This document shows positions 1 to 8,354 of a stretch of DNA of 64,000 bases, piece by piece (position 1 is the stretch's first letter; every line of letters begins with the position of its first letter). The notes beneath the pieces are model-generated. The model was not told the DNA's origin, did not search any database, and worked only from the letters and a program-made list of their open reading frames with translations. This DNA is from Egibacteraceae bacterium. GTDB lineage: Bacteria > Actinomycetota > Nitriliruptoria > Euzebyales > Egibacteraceae. Position numbers and translations under genes: made by a program. The stretch covers positions 1,572 to 65,571 of the forward strand of contig JAUJNX010000009.1 of assembly GCA_030447925.1 (NCBI GenBank). The letters are read 5' to 3'.

Positions 1-1377
1 TTCGTGGCTCGCAACGTCTCGAGGATCGACCGCTACAACCAGACGACGACCGACGGGGAGCTTCAGCAGGCTCTCGTTCCGAACTCCGCGATCGCCGATG
101 CCGGCTTGTACGCCTTCGGGTCGTTCTTGTCGCCGTCGTGGCTCGACGACGACCAGACCATCCCGCACACTCCGACGCGCAGTGGGGCTCCACAGGTGAC
201 CGGGTTCGAAGAAGTCGGCGTCACTCTCATCGTCCCCTCCGGCGCCCCTCCCGAGGGCGGATGGCCGGTCGCGATCTTCGGCCCCGGCATCACGCGCTCG
301 AAATACGACCTGTTCCTCGCGGCCGATGCCAACGCCGAAGAAGGCATCGCGACGATGTCGCTCGATCCCGTCGGACATGCCTTCGGTCCAAAGAGTGAGG
401 TCGGTGTCACGCTCCTCGCGCCGCCCGGACAGGTCCGCTTCTCGGGATTTGGGCGGGGTCGCGATCTCGACGGCGACGGGACGATCACCGACCAGGAAGG
501 GGTCTCCGCCCCCAAGCAGCCCCATCCCAAAGCGGCCATTGCGCTGCGAGACGGGCTGCGCCAGACCGCTGCCGACGTCATGGCGCTCGTTCGGGCGATC
601 CGGCGTGGCGTGGATGTCGACGGCGACGGCAGCATCGATCTCCGCCGCAAGGGCGTGAGCCTCTATGCCCAGAGCCTGGGCGGCATCTACGGAACGATGG
701 TCATGGGGGTCGACCCGCGCATAAAAGTCGGCGTGCTGAACGTTCCCGGCGGACCGATCCTCGACATCGCGCGTCTCGCTCCGCCCTTCCGGCCTCTCGT
801 AGCCGACGCGCTGCGCAACCGGATCCCGTGCTTGCTAAACGGGGGGAAGAGCCAGTTCACGGAGTCGCTGCCGTTGTTTCTCGATCCGCCGGTGAAGGAA
901 CCGGCGCGAGGCGCAATACCCATTCAGGAGGTGTTCGCCCGCTCGAACTGGTTGAATCGGCCCGGCAGTCCCGAGGCCTTCGCTCCACGTCTGGTCCGCC
1001 AACCGCTTCGTGATGCGACCAAGAAGAAGATCATCTATCAGTACGCATTCGGCGACCAGACCGTTCCCAACCCCACAAGCGCGACCATCATGCGCGCGGG
1101 ACGCCTCGTCAAGCGAACCTCGTTCTATCGGAACGACCGGACCGCGAGCGCGCCCGCCAACCCACACGGCTTCCTGCTCGACCCGCGCATCCAGGGCCGC
1201 AATCAGGCTCAGCTGCAAGTGGTCGAGTTCATCGGGTCGCGGGGCGAGAACATCATCGACCCCGACGGGGGCGGTCCCACCTGGGAGGTGCCGATCGCGC
1301 AAGCCGACACCCTGGAGCGGATGAACTTCTCTCCGAACTACGGTCCCGACGAAGAGCCTCGCTGCTCCGCGGAGTAA
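1..1377 (+). CDS. alpha/beta-hydrolase (lipase-like), 5' partial
   Basis: Large serine-hydrolase-like protein. The frame is open to the left edge with no signal peptide or SD in view, so the true start is probably outside the window; the first in-frame start codon here is GTG at 4. A nucleophile-elbow-like motif, YAQSLGGIYG, lies near residue 222. A plausible acid follows in YAFGDQTVPNP and a plausible histidine in PANPHGFLLDP near the C-terminus, giving a Ser-Asp-His order as in alpha/beta hydrolases. Two short Asp-rich stretches (DLDGDGTITD, DVDGDGSID) look like EF-hand-type calcium loops. These traits recall large secreted bacterial lipase/esterase-like proteins, but the substrate cannot be told. 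The downstream gene is on the same strand after a 143 bp gap. Confidence 0.6.
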   Translation, partial: FVARNVSRIDRYNQTTTDGELQQALVPNSAIADAGLYAFGSFLSPSWLDDDQTIPHTPTRSGAPQVTGFEEVGVTLIVPSGAPPEGGWPVAIFGPGITRSKYDLFLAADANAEEGIATMSLDPVGHAFGPKSEVGVTLLAPPGQVRFSGFGRGRDLDGDGTITDQEGVSAPKQPHPKAAIALRDGLRQTAADVMALVRAIRRGVDVDGDGSIDLRRKGVSLYAQSLGGIYGTMVMGVDPRIKVGVLNVPGGPILDIARLAPPFRPLVADALRNRIPCLLNGGKSQFTESLPLFLDPPVKEPARGAIPIQEVFARSNWLNRPGSPEAFAPRLVRQPLRDATKKKIIYQYAFGDQTVPNPTSATIMRAGRLVKRTSFYRNDRTASAPANPHGFLLDPRIQGRNQAQLQVVEFIGSRGENIIDPDGGGPTWEVPIAQADTLERMNFSPNYGPDEEPRCSAE

Positions 1378-1408
1378 CCACGGCGTCCCACCTCCCAAGC
1401 AAGCAGCC

Positions 1409-1430
1409 AGGGCGACTCGCCGTCCCTTTT
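1409..1430 (+). terminator. weak hairpin plus T-run after the hydrolase gene
   Basis: A short GGCG/CGCC stem (1411-1414 with 1418-1421, loop ACT) is followed by GTCCCTTTTG. The stem is only 4 bp, so this is a weak candidate for a terminator between the hydrolase and the next gene. Confidence 0.25.
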
Positions 1431-1520
1431 GTCCCCTTTATGTGCAGGAGACGAGCACTCGGCGGAAAACCTGGTCACTAGGCCTGCTGTGTCCACTGTC
1501 GCCTCGGGGAAGGAAGTCTC

Positions 1521-3707
1521 ATGCGCCGGTTGATCGTTGCTCCTCTCGCTCTGTTTGTCGCCGTTGCCTTTCCGGGGGTAGCTGCCGCCGACCACCCCGC
1601 GCCGGCCTTCACCGAGGGCGTCCCTGCCTCGACCACGTTCAACAGCGGGGGTGAGGGCGCCGAATGGGACCTGGTGGCGAGCCTTCCGACCGGAAACCCG
1701 CATTCGGACCTCGACTTTTTCACCCAGAACGGCGTCACCTATGCCTCGGTCGGCACGCTCGGGACCGGTCCTAACGGCGGAGGCCAGACCATCATCCAAC
1801 TCGTGGGCAAGGACGGTGAGGTGAACCCGAGCTTCGTCGCGAGCCACCCCTCGGCAGCCTGCGCCTCGGATCCGATCCAGGTGCTAGGGCTCCAGCACGA
1901 CGTCGAGGCCACCCCCAAGGGCAACTCCATCCTCAACACCGGCAACCCCTTTGCCGACCGGAGCGACGCTCAGCTGCTCCTCGACGCGACCGACAACCCG
2001 GGGCGCTGCCATGACCAAGGCACGCTGGGTCTTCGAAACGCGCCGCAGGGTGGCCTCGAGATCATCGACATCACCGATATCGAGAACCCCGTCGAGATCG
2101 GTCTCACGAGTCACATCGGCGAGGCGCACACGGTCAACGTGGACCCGAAGCGGCCGCACATCGCCTTCGCCGTGACGTCCGACTCGGTCACCGTCGGGGC
2201 CAACGAGGACCCGAACAGCAGCCAGCGCTTCAACCTCGAGGGTTTCGAGGTGCTCGATCTGTCCTCGTGCATGGACTTTCCCACCGGCACGAGCGTCGAG
2301 GAAAAGCGCAAGCAGTGCCGCCCCGAGGTTTTTCGCTATCGCTACCCGACCCGGGTCGCGCTCGGGCACACCGAGAAGAGCCGCATCTTCGGATGCCACG
2401 AGACGGAGATCTACCCGGACGACAGGCTCACCTGCGGAGGCGGGAACGCGGCGGTTCTGTTCGACATGAGCCGCGTCTTCGATGACAACGGAACTCCGCA
2501 GGACTTCACCGACGACACCATCAGAGGCAAGCCGCTGCCGTGCAGAGTGCGTCCCAGCACCACGAGTCCTCCTTTCGACACCGGCGCCATGGTGACCGAC
2601 TGCGTGGTCGGAAAGAAAGAGGTGGATCTCACTATCCCCGGCTGGATCGAGATCGGCGCGCCGTCACTGACGGGCGTTCGCCATGTGGGTTCGGCGCATC
2701 ATCAGGGACGAGGCGCGGGTGAGTTCGACTCGACCGAAGATATCGATTTTAATCACGAGTCCGAGCTGACCGACTCCGGGCGGTTCATGATCTCGGCCGA
2801 CGAGCGCGGCGGCGGAGTGGTGCCACCAGGCGCCTCTTGCAGCCCCGGTGTCGACAACGTCTTGGGCAACGGAGGGCTCCACGCCTACGCGGTGCGGCGT
2901 CTCGACATCACGACTCCCAAATCTGCGAAAGAGGCGTTCAAGACCTATGGCCGCACGCCCAAGGGCGACAAAGCCATCTTCCGGGCACAGATCCGCACTC
3001 AGCCCCAGGGCAGCTTCTGCACCGCTCACGTCTTTCAGCAGATCCCCGGACAGAACCGGATCTTCATGGGGTGGTACACGCAAGGCACCCAGGTGGTGGA
3101 TTTCATAGAGCACCCCGATGGATCGTTCGAGTTCAAAGAGGCAGGCTTCTTCATCCCGGAGAACGCGAACACATGGGTGTCGCATGTCTTCAAAGTCGAC
3201 AAGAACGAAGACGGCACGTTCACCTACTTTGGCGCCACCGGCGACTTCAACTTCGGCACCGCGGGCCGCAGTGCGATCGACGTCTACAAGGTGACCATGC
3301 CCGGGCCCCCCAAACCGTTCAAGTGCAGGAACCTGCGTGAGGAGCGTTACAAGGGCGAGCGGGAAGGTCGATTCGGCAGACCTCCCAAGGACTGCCGCGG
3401 CCCCCGCAACAGCGGTCCCCGCAACAGCTTGGCGGCGGAGGTGCAACGGCATTTGGGGTGCTGTTGCCGTGGCGTTCTCGCGGGTCCGGCGCTGACCGTG
3501 GCCGTAGTCCTTGGCCTGAGAGACAGTGCAGTGGGACTTCGCTTTGCCCCGTTTAATCCGGGGCGATCCTCACAGTATGAGTCACCACAGAGCCGGACAG
3601 GATCCGTCAAAGCACGGGCTCGGTGTCCTCGGGAAGGCAGAGCTGTGCCCGACTCGGTGCGAAGTGGAAGCACTGCAGGTGTCGGGCGTCCTCCTTGCCG
3701 TAGTTGA
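1521..3707 (+). CDS. secreted LVIVD-repeat-like protein
   Basis: ATG at 1521 has a good purine-rich SD (GGAAGGAAG) 5 nt upstream. The product begins with a clear Sec signal peptide (MRRLIVAPLALFVAVAFPGVAAA). Residues around 170-200 (GLEIIDITDIENPVEIG) match the LVIVD repeat pattern of extracellular beta-propeller proteins, and several Cys residues fit an exported protein. No catalytic motif is recognised. The reading frame stays open to 3707, but beyond about residue 635 (after a basic segment rich in Arg and Gly near 3340-3420) the translation no longer looks like protein. The real stop is probably near 3.43-3.48 kb, hidden by an indel around 3405-3440. Function is unknown; a surface or secreted propeller is the best guess. 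Confidence 0.6.
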   Translation: MRRLIVAPLALFVAVAFPGVAAADHPAPAFTEGVPASTTFNSGGEGAEWDLVASLPTGNPHSDLDFFTQNGVTYASVGTLGTGPNGGGQTIIQLVGKDGEVNPSFVASHPSAACASDPIQVLGLQHDVEATPKGNSILNTGNPFADRSDAQLLLDATDNPGRCHDQGTLGLRNAPQGGLEIIDITDIENPVEIGLTSHIGEAHTVNVDPKRPHIAFAVTSDSVTVGANEDPNSSQRFNLEGFEVLDLSSCMDFPTGTSVEEKRKQCRPEVFRYRYPTRVALGHTEKSRIFGCHETEIYPDDRLTCGGGNAAVLFDMSRVFDDNGTPQDFTDDTIRGKPLPCRVRPSTTSPPFDTGAMVTDCVVGKKEVDLTIPGWIEIGAPSLTGVRHVGSAHHQGRGAGEFDSTEDIDFNHESELTDSGRFMISADERGGGVVPPGASCSPGVDNVLGNGGLHAYAVRRLDITTPKSAKEAFKTYGRTPKGDKAIFRAQIRTQPQGSFCTAHVFQQIPGQNRIFMGWYTQGTQVVDFIEHPDGSFEFKEAGFFIPENANTWVSHVFKVDKNEDGTFTYFGATGDFNFGTAGRSAIDVYKVTMPGPPKPFKCRNLREERYKGEREGRFGRPPKDCRGPRNSGPRNSLAAEVQRHLGCCCRGVLAGPALTVAVVLGLRDSAVGLRFAPFNPGRSSQYESPQSRTGSVKARARCPREGRAVPDSVRSGSTAGVGRPPCRS

Positions 3708-4455
3708 GTGGACGTGGAGAACTCTTCCCCACCAGATCGAGTGGTCGTCCGCAGCGGTCGTGATCCGAACCAACTGCGCCTCGTCAAAGTGTGGCTGGAT
3801 TCTGTGCCCGGATCGTGTGTCATGAGCGGCCGCCGTCTGAATGTGTCCTCGATGAAGGCGCATGCGAGAAGCTTGCTCGCCTGGCCGGAGCGGTGGCGCT
3901 CGAACGTAGACGCGACGGCACGCTGGGGGTGCCATTTCTTGGTGACCGGCCATCGACGATGCCGATGGCGATTCGCCAGCAACTTCCGGATCACCGAGAT
4001 CCTCGAGGATCCCAGGCCTTCCCGAGCGGATCGTGGAGCGCCGAGGCTGAGGTGGAGGCGGCAACGTCACCGAGTCGACGAGATGCCGCTGTAGGCAAGA
4101 TCGGGCGGGTCGTCATGGCCCTCTCCGCAAAGCGCGATCTGCGCGACCTGGTGCGGACTCTGGCCTTGCCGGAGAACACGATCGGGCGCGTCCAAACGTT
4201 CGATCCGGCCGTTGGCGGACTTCCCGGAACTTGGTGCCGTCCCGTCGCGGCGGCCGGTTCGCTTCTCGGCGCTTCATCCTCGGACCCTGGCGCTGGATGA
4301 TCGTCATCTACAGGTTCTATCCGGAGAGAGACCTGGAGGAGGGGGCGATCCTCGCCGTCGTGAGGACGGAAGGACGAGCACGTCCCCGGCCGCCCATCGT
4401 TAGATGCGAGGAGATGCGTGTCGGACAAGTTTTGCTCCAGGCACCCCGCAAGTGT

Positions 4456-4485
4456 TGCGCCAGTTGTTGTACGGGAACTGGCGCA
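4456..4485. repeat. perfect 10 bp inverted repeat in the gene-poor stretch
   Basis: TGCGCCAGTT (4456-4465) and AACTGGCGCA (4476-4485) are perfect reverse complements separated by 10 bases. There is no T-run, so it is not an obvious intrinsic terminator. It could be a regulator's operator or the terminus of a decayed element. Confidence 0.5.
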
Positions 4486-4706
4486 CGCTCTCCTAGCTTC
4501 GCCGGGACACCGGACGAGTCCGATAGGACACACACCGGTTCGCTTCGCGCCTTCGACAGTATAGGTGGATGGCTCCAGCGTTATCGCCACGTCGCGACCA
4601 GGACGCCGAGCTCGGAGATCCGCAGCTGGGGGCCGCCCATCGGCCAGACAGGCTAGGTGACGGAACGTCTGGACGAGGAGAGTGAGTGTTACATGAGACG
4701 CTGCCA

Positions 4707-4739
4707 TGAAATCCGCTTTATTGAAAACGGATTCCATTA
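4707..4739. promoter_or_regulatory. candidate Zur/Fur operator upstream of the ZIP transporter
   Basis: TGAAAACGGATTCCA at 4722-4736, within the context TTATTGAAAACGG, closely resembles actinobacterial Zur boxes (TGAAAAT-N-ATTTTCA type). It is nested with a second inverted pair, TGAAATCCG (4707-4715) and CGGATTCCA (4728-4736), with one mismatch. It lies 23 bp before the ATG of a ZIP metal transporter that is followed by a Fur-family regulator, so zinc-responsive autoregulation of the pair is a sound inference. The operator has not been compared with a position weight matrix here. Confidence 0.55.
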
Positions 4740-4759
4740 GCTGTTAGCTTCTACGGATC

Positions 4760-5504
4760 ATGGAGACCTCGGTTATCGTGCTCGCCACGTTCGGCAGCCT
4801 GCTGGCCATCAGCGCCCTGTCATTCGTGGGAGGCGTCACCCTCGTAGTGGCGCCCACCACGCTGCGCAAGGACTCATCGTTCTCGTTGCCTTCTGCTGCC
4901 GGAGCCTTGCTGGGGACGCCTTCATCCACATCCTCCCGGAGGTGGCCGAAGAAGAGAACGGCTTCGACCTCACCGCCTCTTTGTTGTTGGTGGGGGTGGT
5001 CGTCTTCTTCATCCTGGAGAAGGTCCTCCACTGGCACCACTCGCACATGCCTCCCGGACGAGGTGCTGCACCCGGTGGCGACGATGAACCTGATCGGCGA
5101 CGGTCTTCAACTTCATCGACGGCGCCATAGTCGCGGCCGCCTTCACGGTGTCGCCGCAGGTGGGCATCGCGACGGCGATCGCGGTGGCCCTGCACGAGAT
5201 CCCTCAGGAGCTGGGTGATTTCGGCATCCTGGTCCACGCCGGAGCAGCCCCGCGGCGAGCTCTGTTGCTGAACTTCGCCACCGGGCTAGCAGCGATCGCG
5301 GGTGGGGGGATCGCTCTGGTGGTGGCTTCGCAGGCGTCCATCGCGCGCCTTGCTCCCATTTACGGCGGGGCTTTCGTCTACATCGCGAGCACGGATCTGA
5401 TCCCGGAGTTGCACAAAGAGCCCGAGCCGGCGAAGTCGGCCATCCAGGTTCTAGGCCTGCTGGCCGGAGTGGGGACCATGGTCGCGCTCCTGGCTTTCGA
5501 ATGA
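4760..5504 (+). CDS. ZIP family metal (zinc) transporter
   Basis: Integral membrane divalent-metal permease of the ZIP family, probably importing zinc. Stitching three frames gives an N-terminal membrane segment, the stretch AEEENGFDLTASLLLVG, a His-rich loop (LHWHHSHM), then FIDGAIVAAAF and the hallmark HEIPQELGDFGIL with its metal-binding His and Glu, and two more membrane helices to the stop at 5504. Indels near 4913 (a missing G in CTGGGGACG), about 5055 and about 5105 break the frame. The stop overlaps the ATG of the following Fur-family gene (ATGA), so the two are translationally coupled. A Zur-like box precedes the gene. I read the frameshifts as sequence errors because the coding signal is well preserved on both sides. 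Confidence 0.75.
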
Positions 5505-5941
5505 GGGCTGCGATACCGGGGGCTCTGATGACCCTCGGCCTCGACCCCAGCGGCGCTCCACGCGGCAGCGGGCCGCCATCGCGGCTGCGCTTCAAGAAGC
5601 GAACGGCTTCAAGACCGCACAGGAGGCTCCACGATGATCTTCGGCGAGCAGGGCAACGGGTGGGACTGACCACGGTCTACAGAGAGCTGCAGACTCTGGT
5701 GCAGAGCGGGGGCATCGACGCTCTGGCGAAGCCGGAAGGCGAAACGATCTACCGCCTTTGCGGCTCGCAGCATCATCACCACCACCTCGTATGCAGGTCG
5801 TGTGGACTCGCGGTCGAGATCTCGAGCGACGAGGTCGAACAGTGGGCCCGGCGGGTGGCCGAGGTCCACGGCTTCACCTCGGTGGCTCACGTAGCAGAGC
5901 TCTATGGCCTCTGTTCCTCGTGCGGGCACGGCGATCGGTGA
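5501..5941 (+). CDS. zur: Fur-family metal regulator, probably Zur
   Basis: DNA-binding metalloregulator of the Fur family. The winged-helix part reads TRQRAAIAAALQEANGFKTAQEA in one frame and HDDLRRAGQRVGLTTVYREL in the next, with one extra base near 5627. The metal-sensing half has the run HHHHHLVCRSCG and a second CSSCG pair near the end, the two CxxC pairs of the structural zinc site. Its position directly after a ZIP zinc permease, with an overlapping start (ATGA at 5501-5504), and the Zur-like box upstream of the pair argue for Zur rather than Fur or PerR. The N-terminal frame from ATG 5501 is uncertain because another indel is needed to join it to the helix-turn-helix. Confidence 0.75.
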   Translation: MRAAIPGALMTLGLDPSGAPRGSGPPSRLRFKKRTASRPHRRLHDDLRRAGQRVGLTTVYRELQTLVQSGGIDALAKPEGETIYRLCGSQHHHHHLVCRSCGLAVEISSDEVEQWARRVAEVHGFTSVAHVAELYGLCSSCGHGDR

Positions 5942-6054
5942 GATCGCGGACATAGCCGAGGTGTCGACGGAGACGTGCAACAAGAACGCCACATGATGGG
6001 CCCTGGCCCCGCATGAGATCGCAGCGCCCGCTGTTGAGCGAGGGCTGGTACCTC

Positions 6055-6603
6055 ATGAGTGTGACCGATCTCGAGATCGAGCTCGCTCGCGTGAGGGATC
6101 CAGGTCGGCGTGACGAGGTCTCGGGCGCGGAGGCGCTGAGCGTGGCCCAGGCGCTTCGTTATCGCGATGCGGGAAACCTTCCCGATGCGCGGGGTCGTTC
6201 GCTGCGCTTGGTTCTCGAGGCAGATGACGACGCGCTGTCCTTGAAGCGGTTGCGCTTCGAACCCGACTACCACGATCCTCCGACGTGGAGGCGGTCGGGA
6301 AGCAAGCCGGTCAACGTCGTTCCCCTGGTCACGGGTGCCTCCGAGGCCCGACGAGACCCCGAAGCGGTGTGGTGGGAGCAGCCCGATGTCGCCGATCTCG
6401 AGAACGAATGGCGCGAGACGGGGATGGTGGCAGGCGTGCGGGTGCCCGAGGGCTACCGGGGATTCGTGCTCAAGACGGTCGCCTCGCTGAGCGCGGCCGG
6501 GGCCGCCATAACGGTGGAGTCGATCGTCGCGTCACTCTCGCGCTGGTTGACGCCCGGACAGGTGGCGGAGATCCGCGCGGCCCTCGAGCGAGCGAACGGA
6601 TGA
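6055..6603 (+). CDS. conserved-looking hypothetical protein
   Basis: An intact frame of 182 residues from ATG 6055; an upstream in-frame ATG at 6013 would add 14 residues but has no SD. The product is soluble and acidic, with an N-terminal segment MSVTDLEIELARVRD, a Trp- and Pro-rich middle (DPPTWRRSG, VWWEQPDVADLE) and a C-terminal helical part ending in TPGQVAEIRAALERANG. I do not recognise the family. It follows the Zur gene on the same strand after about 110 bp and ends at a strong hairpin. Codon usage matches its neighbours. Confidence 0.55.
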   Translation: MSVTDLEIELARVRDPGRRDEVSGAEALSVAQALRYRDAGNLPDARGRSLRLVLEADDDALSLKRLRFEPDYHDPPTWRRSGSKPVNVVPLVTGASEARRDPEAVWWEQPDVADLENEWRETGMVAGVRVPEGYRGFVLKTVASLSAAGAAITVESIVASLSRWLTPGQVAEIRAALERANG

Positions 6604-6610
6604 AGACCTA

Positions 6611-6634
6611 GACCCCGGCCGGAGGGCCGGGGTC
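6611..6634. terminator. strong hairpin between convergent genes
   Basis: GACCCCGGCC (6611-6620), loop GGAG, GGCCGGGGTC (6625-6634): a perfect 10 bp stem between the ends of two convergent genes (6603 and 6650). No T-run on either side, as is common for terminators in GC-rich actinobacteria. It probably serves both strands. Confidence 0.75.
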
Positions 6635-6649
6635 AGTGGATCGATCCCT

Positions 6650-7111
6650 CTAGCTGGGGTCTTGTGTGACCTCGCCGCGCCACTGGCCGGTCTCGGCTCC
6701 CCTGCTCTCGATGAAGCTCTTGAAGCGTTCCAGGTCGCCCTTGACGCGGCCCTTGACCAGGCCCAGCGCATCGGCGGCCTTCTCCGCAACACCATCGGGA
6801 TCGAACTCCAACTGGAGCATGATCTTCGTGGTGTTGTCGTCGATCTTGTGGAAGGTCACTACGCCTGCATTGGTGGCACCGTCCACGTTGGTCCAGGCGA
6901 TCCGCTCATCGGGTAGCTGCTCTGTGATCTTGGCATCCCATTCCCGGTGCTGACCGAGGATCTCAGCCACCCAGTGCAGCCGCACGTCGTCGATCTGGTG
7001 AACCTTCTCGACCCCCTCCATGAAGTGGGGGAAGTCTTCGAACTGCGTCCACTGGTTGTACGCGGTCCGTACGGGGACGTTGACTTCGATCGACTGTTCG
7101 ATGCTCGACAT
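6650..7111 (-). CDS. SRPBCC (START/polyketide-cyclase-like) protein
   Basis: Intact 153-residue protein with an excellent SD (AGGAGGTG) upstream of ATG 7111. The opening pattern, IEVNVPVRTAYNQWTQFEDFPHFMEGVEKV, is typical of SRPBCC proteins annotated as cyclase/dehydrase or Coq10-like: a hydrophobic-ligand-binding helix-grip fold. The middle has the paired strands WDAKITEQLPDERIAWTNVDG and VVTFHKIDDNTTKIMLQLEF, followed by the long C-terminal helix VKGDLERFKSFIESRG. The ligand is unknown. It stands alone, convergent with the hypothetical gene to its left and divergent from the topoisomerase gene on its right. Confidence 0.7.
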   Translation of the reverse strand: MSSIEQSIEVNVPVRTAYNQWTQFEDFPHFMEGVEKVHQIDDVRLHWVAEILGQHREWDAKITEQLPDERIAWTNVDGATNAGVVTFHKIDDNTTKIMLQLEFDPDGVAEKAADALGLVKGRVKGDLERFKSFIESRGAETGQWRGEVTQDPS

Positions 7112-7286
7112 GAATACACCTCCTGGGCGTTGGGGGCGACGGTTCCATGGAACGGCCGTCCTGTGCCCGGCTATGTACCCCCTGGTTTCTGCCTGACACC
7201 TGTGTCGAGGTTCGGGCCGGAGTGTGGGGTGGCCCGGGGGCGGGTATCACTGCCGCCACCACGCCCCCGTCGACCAAGGATCACAG

Positions 7287-8345
7287 ATGCCGAGACTTCG
7301 CCGAGTCGCCTGTTCCGGTCCCGGCTTGACGCGCCGGCGTCGCGGCAAGGGATTCGAGTACCTGGATCCGACCGGCGCCCCGGTAGACGATGTGACCACC
7401 CTGCAGCGCATCAAGGACCTCGGCATCCCGCCGGCCTGGACCGACGTGTGGATCTGCGAACGTCCCAACGGCCACCTGCAAGCGGTTGGAACCGATGCTG
7501 CCGGCCGCAAGCAGTACCTGTACCACGAGGCCTGGCGCACCCGGCGTGATCAAGAGAAGTTCGACAAGATGGTGGAGTTCGCGGCCGCGCTCCCGAAGAT
7601 CAGGCACTTCACCGACCTACAGCTCGCGCAGGAAGGTATGCCGCGCGAACGGGTGCTGGCTTGTGCGGTGCGTCTGCTGGATCGTGGGTTCTTCAGGATC
7701 GGTGGGGAGACCTATGCGGAGTCGAACGAGACCTACGGTCTCGCGACGATGCGCAAGGAACATGTTCGCTTCGAAGGGCCGCAAGTCGTCTTCGAGTACA
7801 TCGCGAAGAGCGGCAAGGATCGGTATCAGGCGGTGGTGGATCCCGCCGTATACGACGTCGTCCGGTCATTGAAGCGCCGGCGCGGAGGAGGCGACGAGTT
7901 GCTCGCCTATCGCTCCGGTGACCGATGGATGGACGTGAAGTCGGCGGACATCAACGCCTACCTGAAGCACATCGCGGGTGGCGACTATTCCGCGAAGGAC
8001 TTCCGCACCTGGCACGCGACCGTGCTGGCGGCCAAGGCTCTCGCGGTCTCGTCGGAGGCGGTGAGGTCGCCGACGGCTCGGAAGCGCGCCGTTGCCCGCG
8101 CGATCAAGGAGGTGTCCCACTACCTGGGCAACACGCCGGCGGTGTGTCGCAAGTCCTACGTCGACCCGCGCGTGATCGACCGCTTCGAATCCGGATGGAC
8201 GATCAAGCCGGTGATGGAGCAACTGGGCGAGGACGGCTTCGAGGAGTCTCGCTGGCTGGAAACCTTCGAACATGCCGTGCTCGACCTGATCGAGGAGCCA
8301 CGCGAGAGCGATCTCGTAGAGAAAGAGGCCAAGAGAGCCAGTTAG
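7287..8345 (+). CDS. DNA topoisomerase IB (eukaryote/poxvirus type)
   Basis: Relaxes supercoiled DNA through a 3'-phosphotyrosyl intermediate. The 352-residue protein starts at ATG 7287 after AAGGATCACAG; the frame extends further upstream but without a better start. The N-terminal part carries RRRGKGFEYLDPTGAPV and LGIPPAWTDVWIC. The catalytic part shows RIGGETYAESNETYG (first active-site Arg), KDFRTWHATVLAAKAL (Arg-x-x-His) and the nucleophile Tyr in VCRKSYVDPRVIDRF. Length and order match the small bacterial topoisomerase IB enzymes. Intact, unlike many neighbours. It is followed after 9 bp by an EamA transporter on the same strand, with no functional link apparent. Confidence 0.85.
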   Translation: MPRLRRVACSGPGLTRRRRGKGFEYLDPTGAPVDDVTTLQRIKDLGIPPAWTDVWICERPNGHLQAVGTDAAGRKQYLYHEAWRTRRDQEKFDKMVEFAAALPKIRHFTDLQLAQEGMPRERVLACAVRLLDRGFFRIGGETYAESNETYGLATMRKEHVRFEGPQVVFEYIAKSGKDRYQAVVDPAVYDVVRSLKRRRGGGDELLAYRSGDRWMDVKSADINAYLKHIAGGDYSAKDFRTWHATVLAAKALAVSSEAVRSPTARKRAVARAIKEVSHYLGNTPAVCRKSYVDPRVIDRFESGWTIKPVMEQLGEDGFEESRWLETFEHAVLDLIEEPRESDLVEKEAKRAS

Positions 8346-8354
8346 CTTCTCGTC

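Larger units (their letters stand above)
3480..4743. other. gene-poor stretch with no recognisable coding sequence
   Basis: I find no convincing gene on either strand between the end of the LVIVD-like gene and the ZIP transporter. Several open frames exist, but their translations have the Arg/Pro/Ser bias of non-coding frames and no recognisable motif. Two inverted repeats stand out: GCCCCG/CGGGGC at 3546-3564 and a perfect 10 bp pair at 4456-4485. The stretch could be a decayed gene with several frameshifts, a true intergenic spacer, or an untranslated RNA locus; the sequence alone does not decide. Confidence 0.5.

Noticed and set aside
3991..4737. 248-codon minus-strand frame in the gene-poor stretch
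   Set aside because: No SD, no motif, Arg/Pro/Ser bias, and it would run across the Zur-like box; kept only as part of the gene-poor stretch.
5780..5800. Run of five His codons as an engineered tag
   Set aside because: It lies in the natural metal-binding region of a Fur-family protein directly before CRSCG and is not at a terminus.
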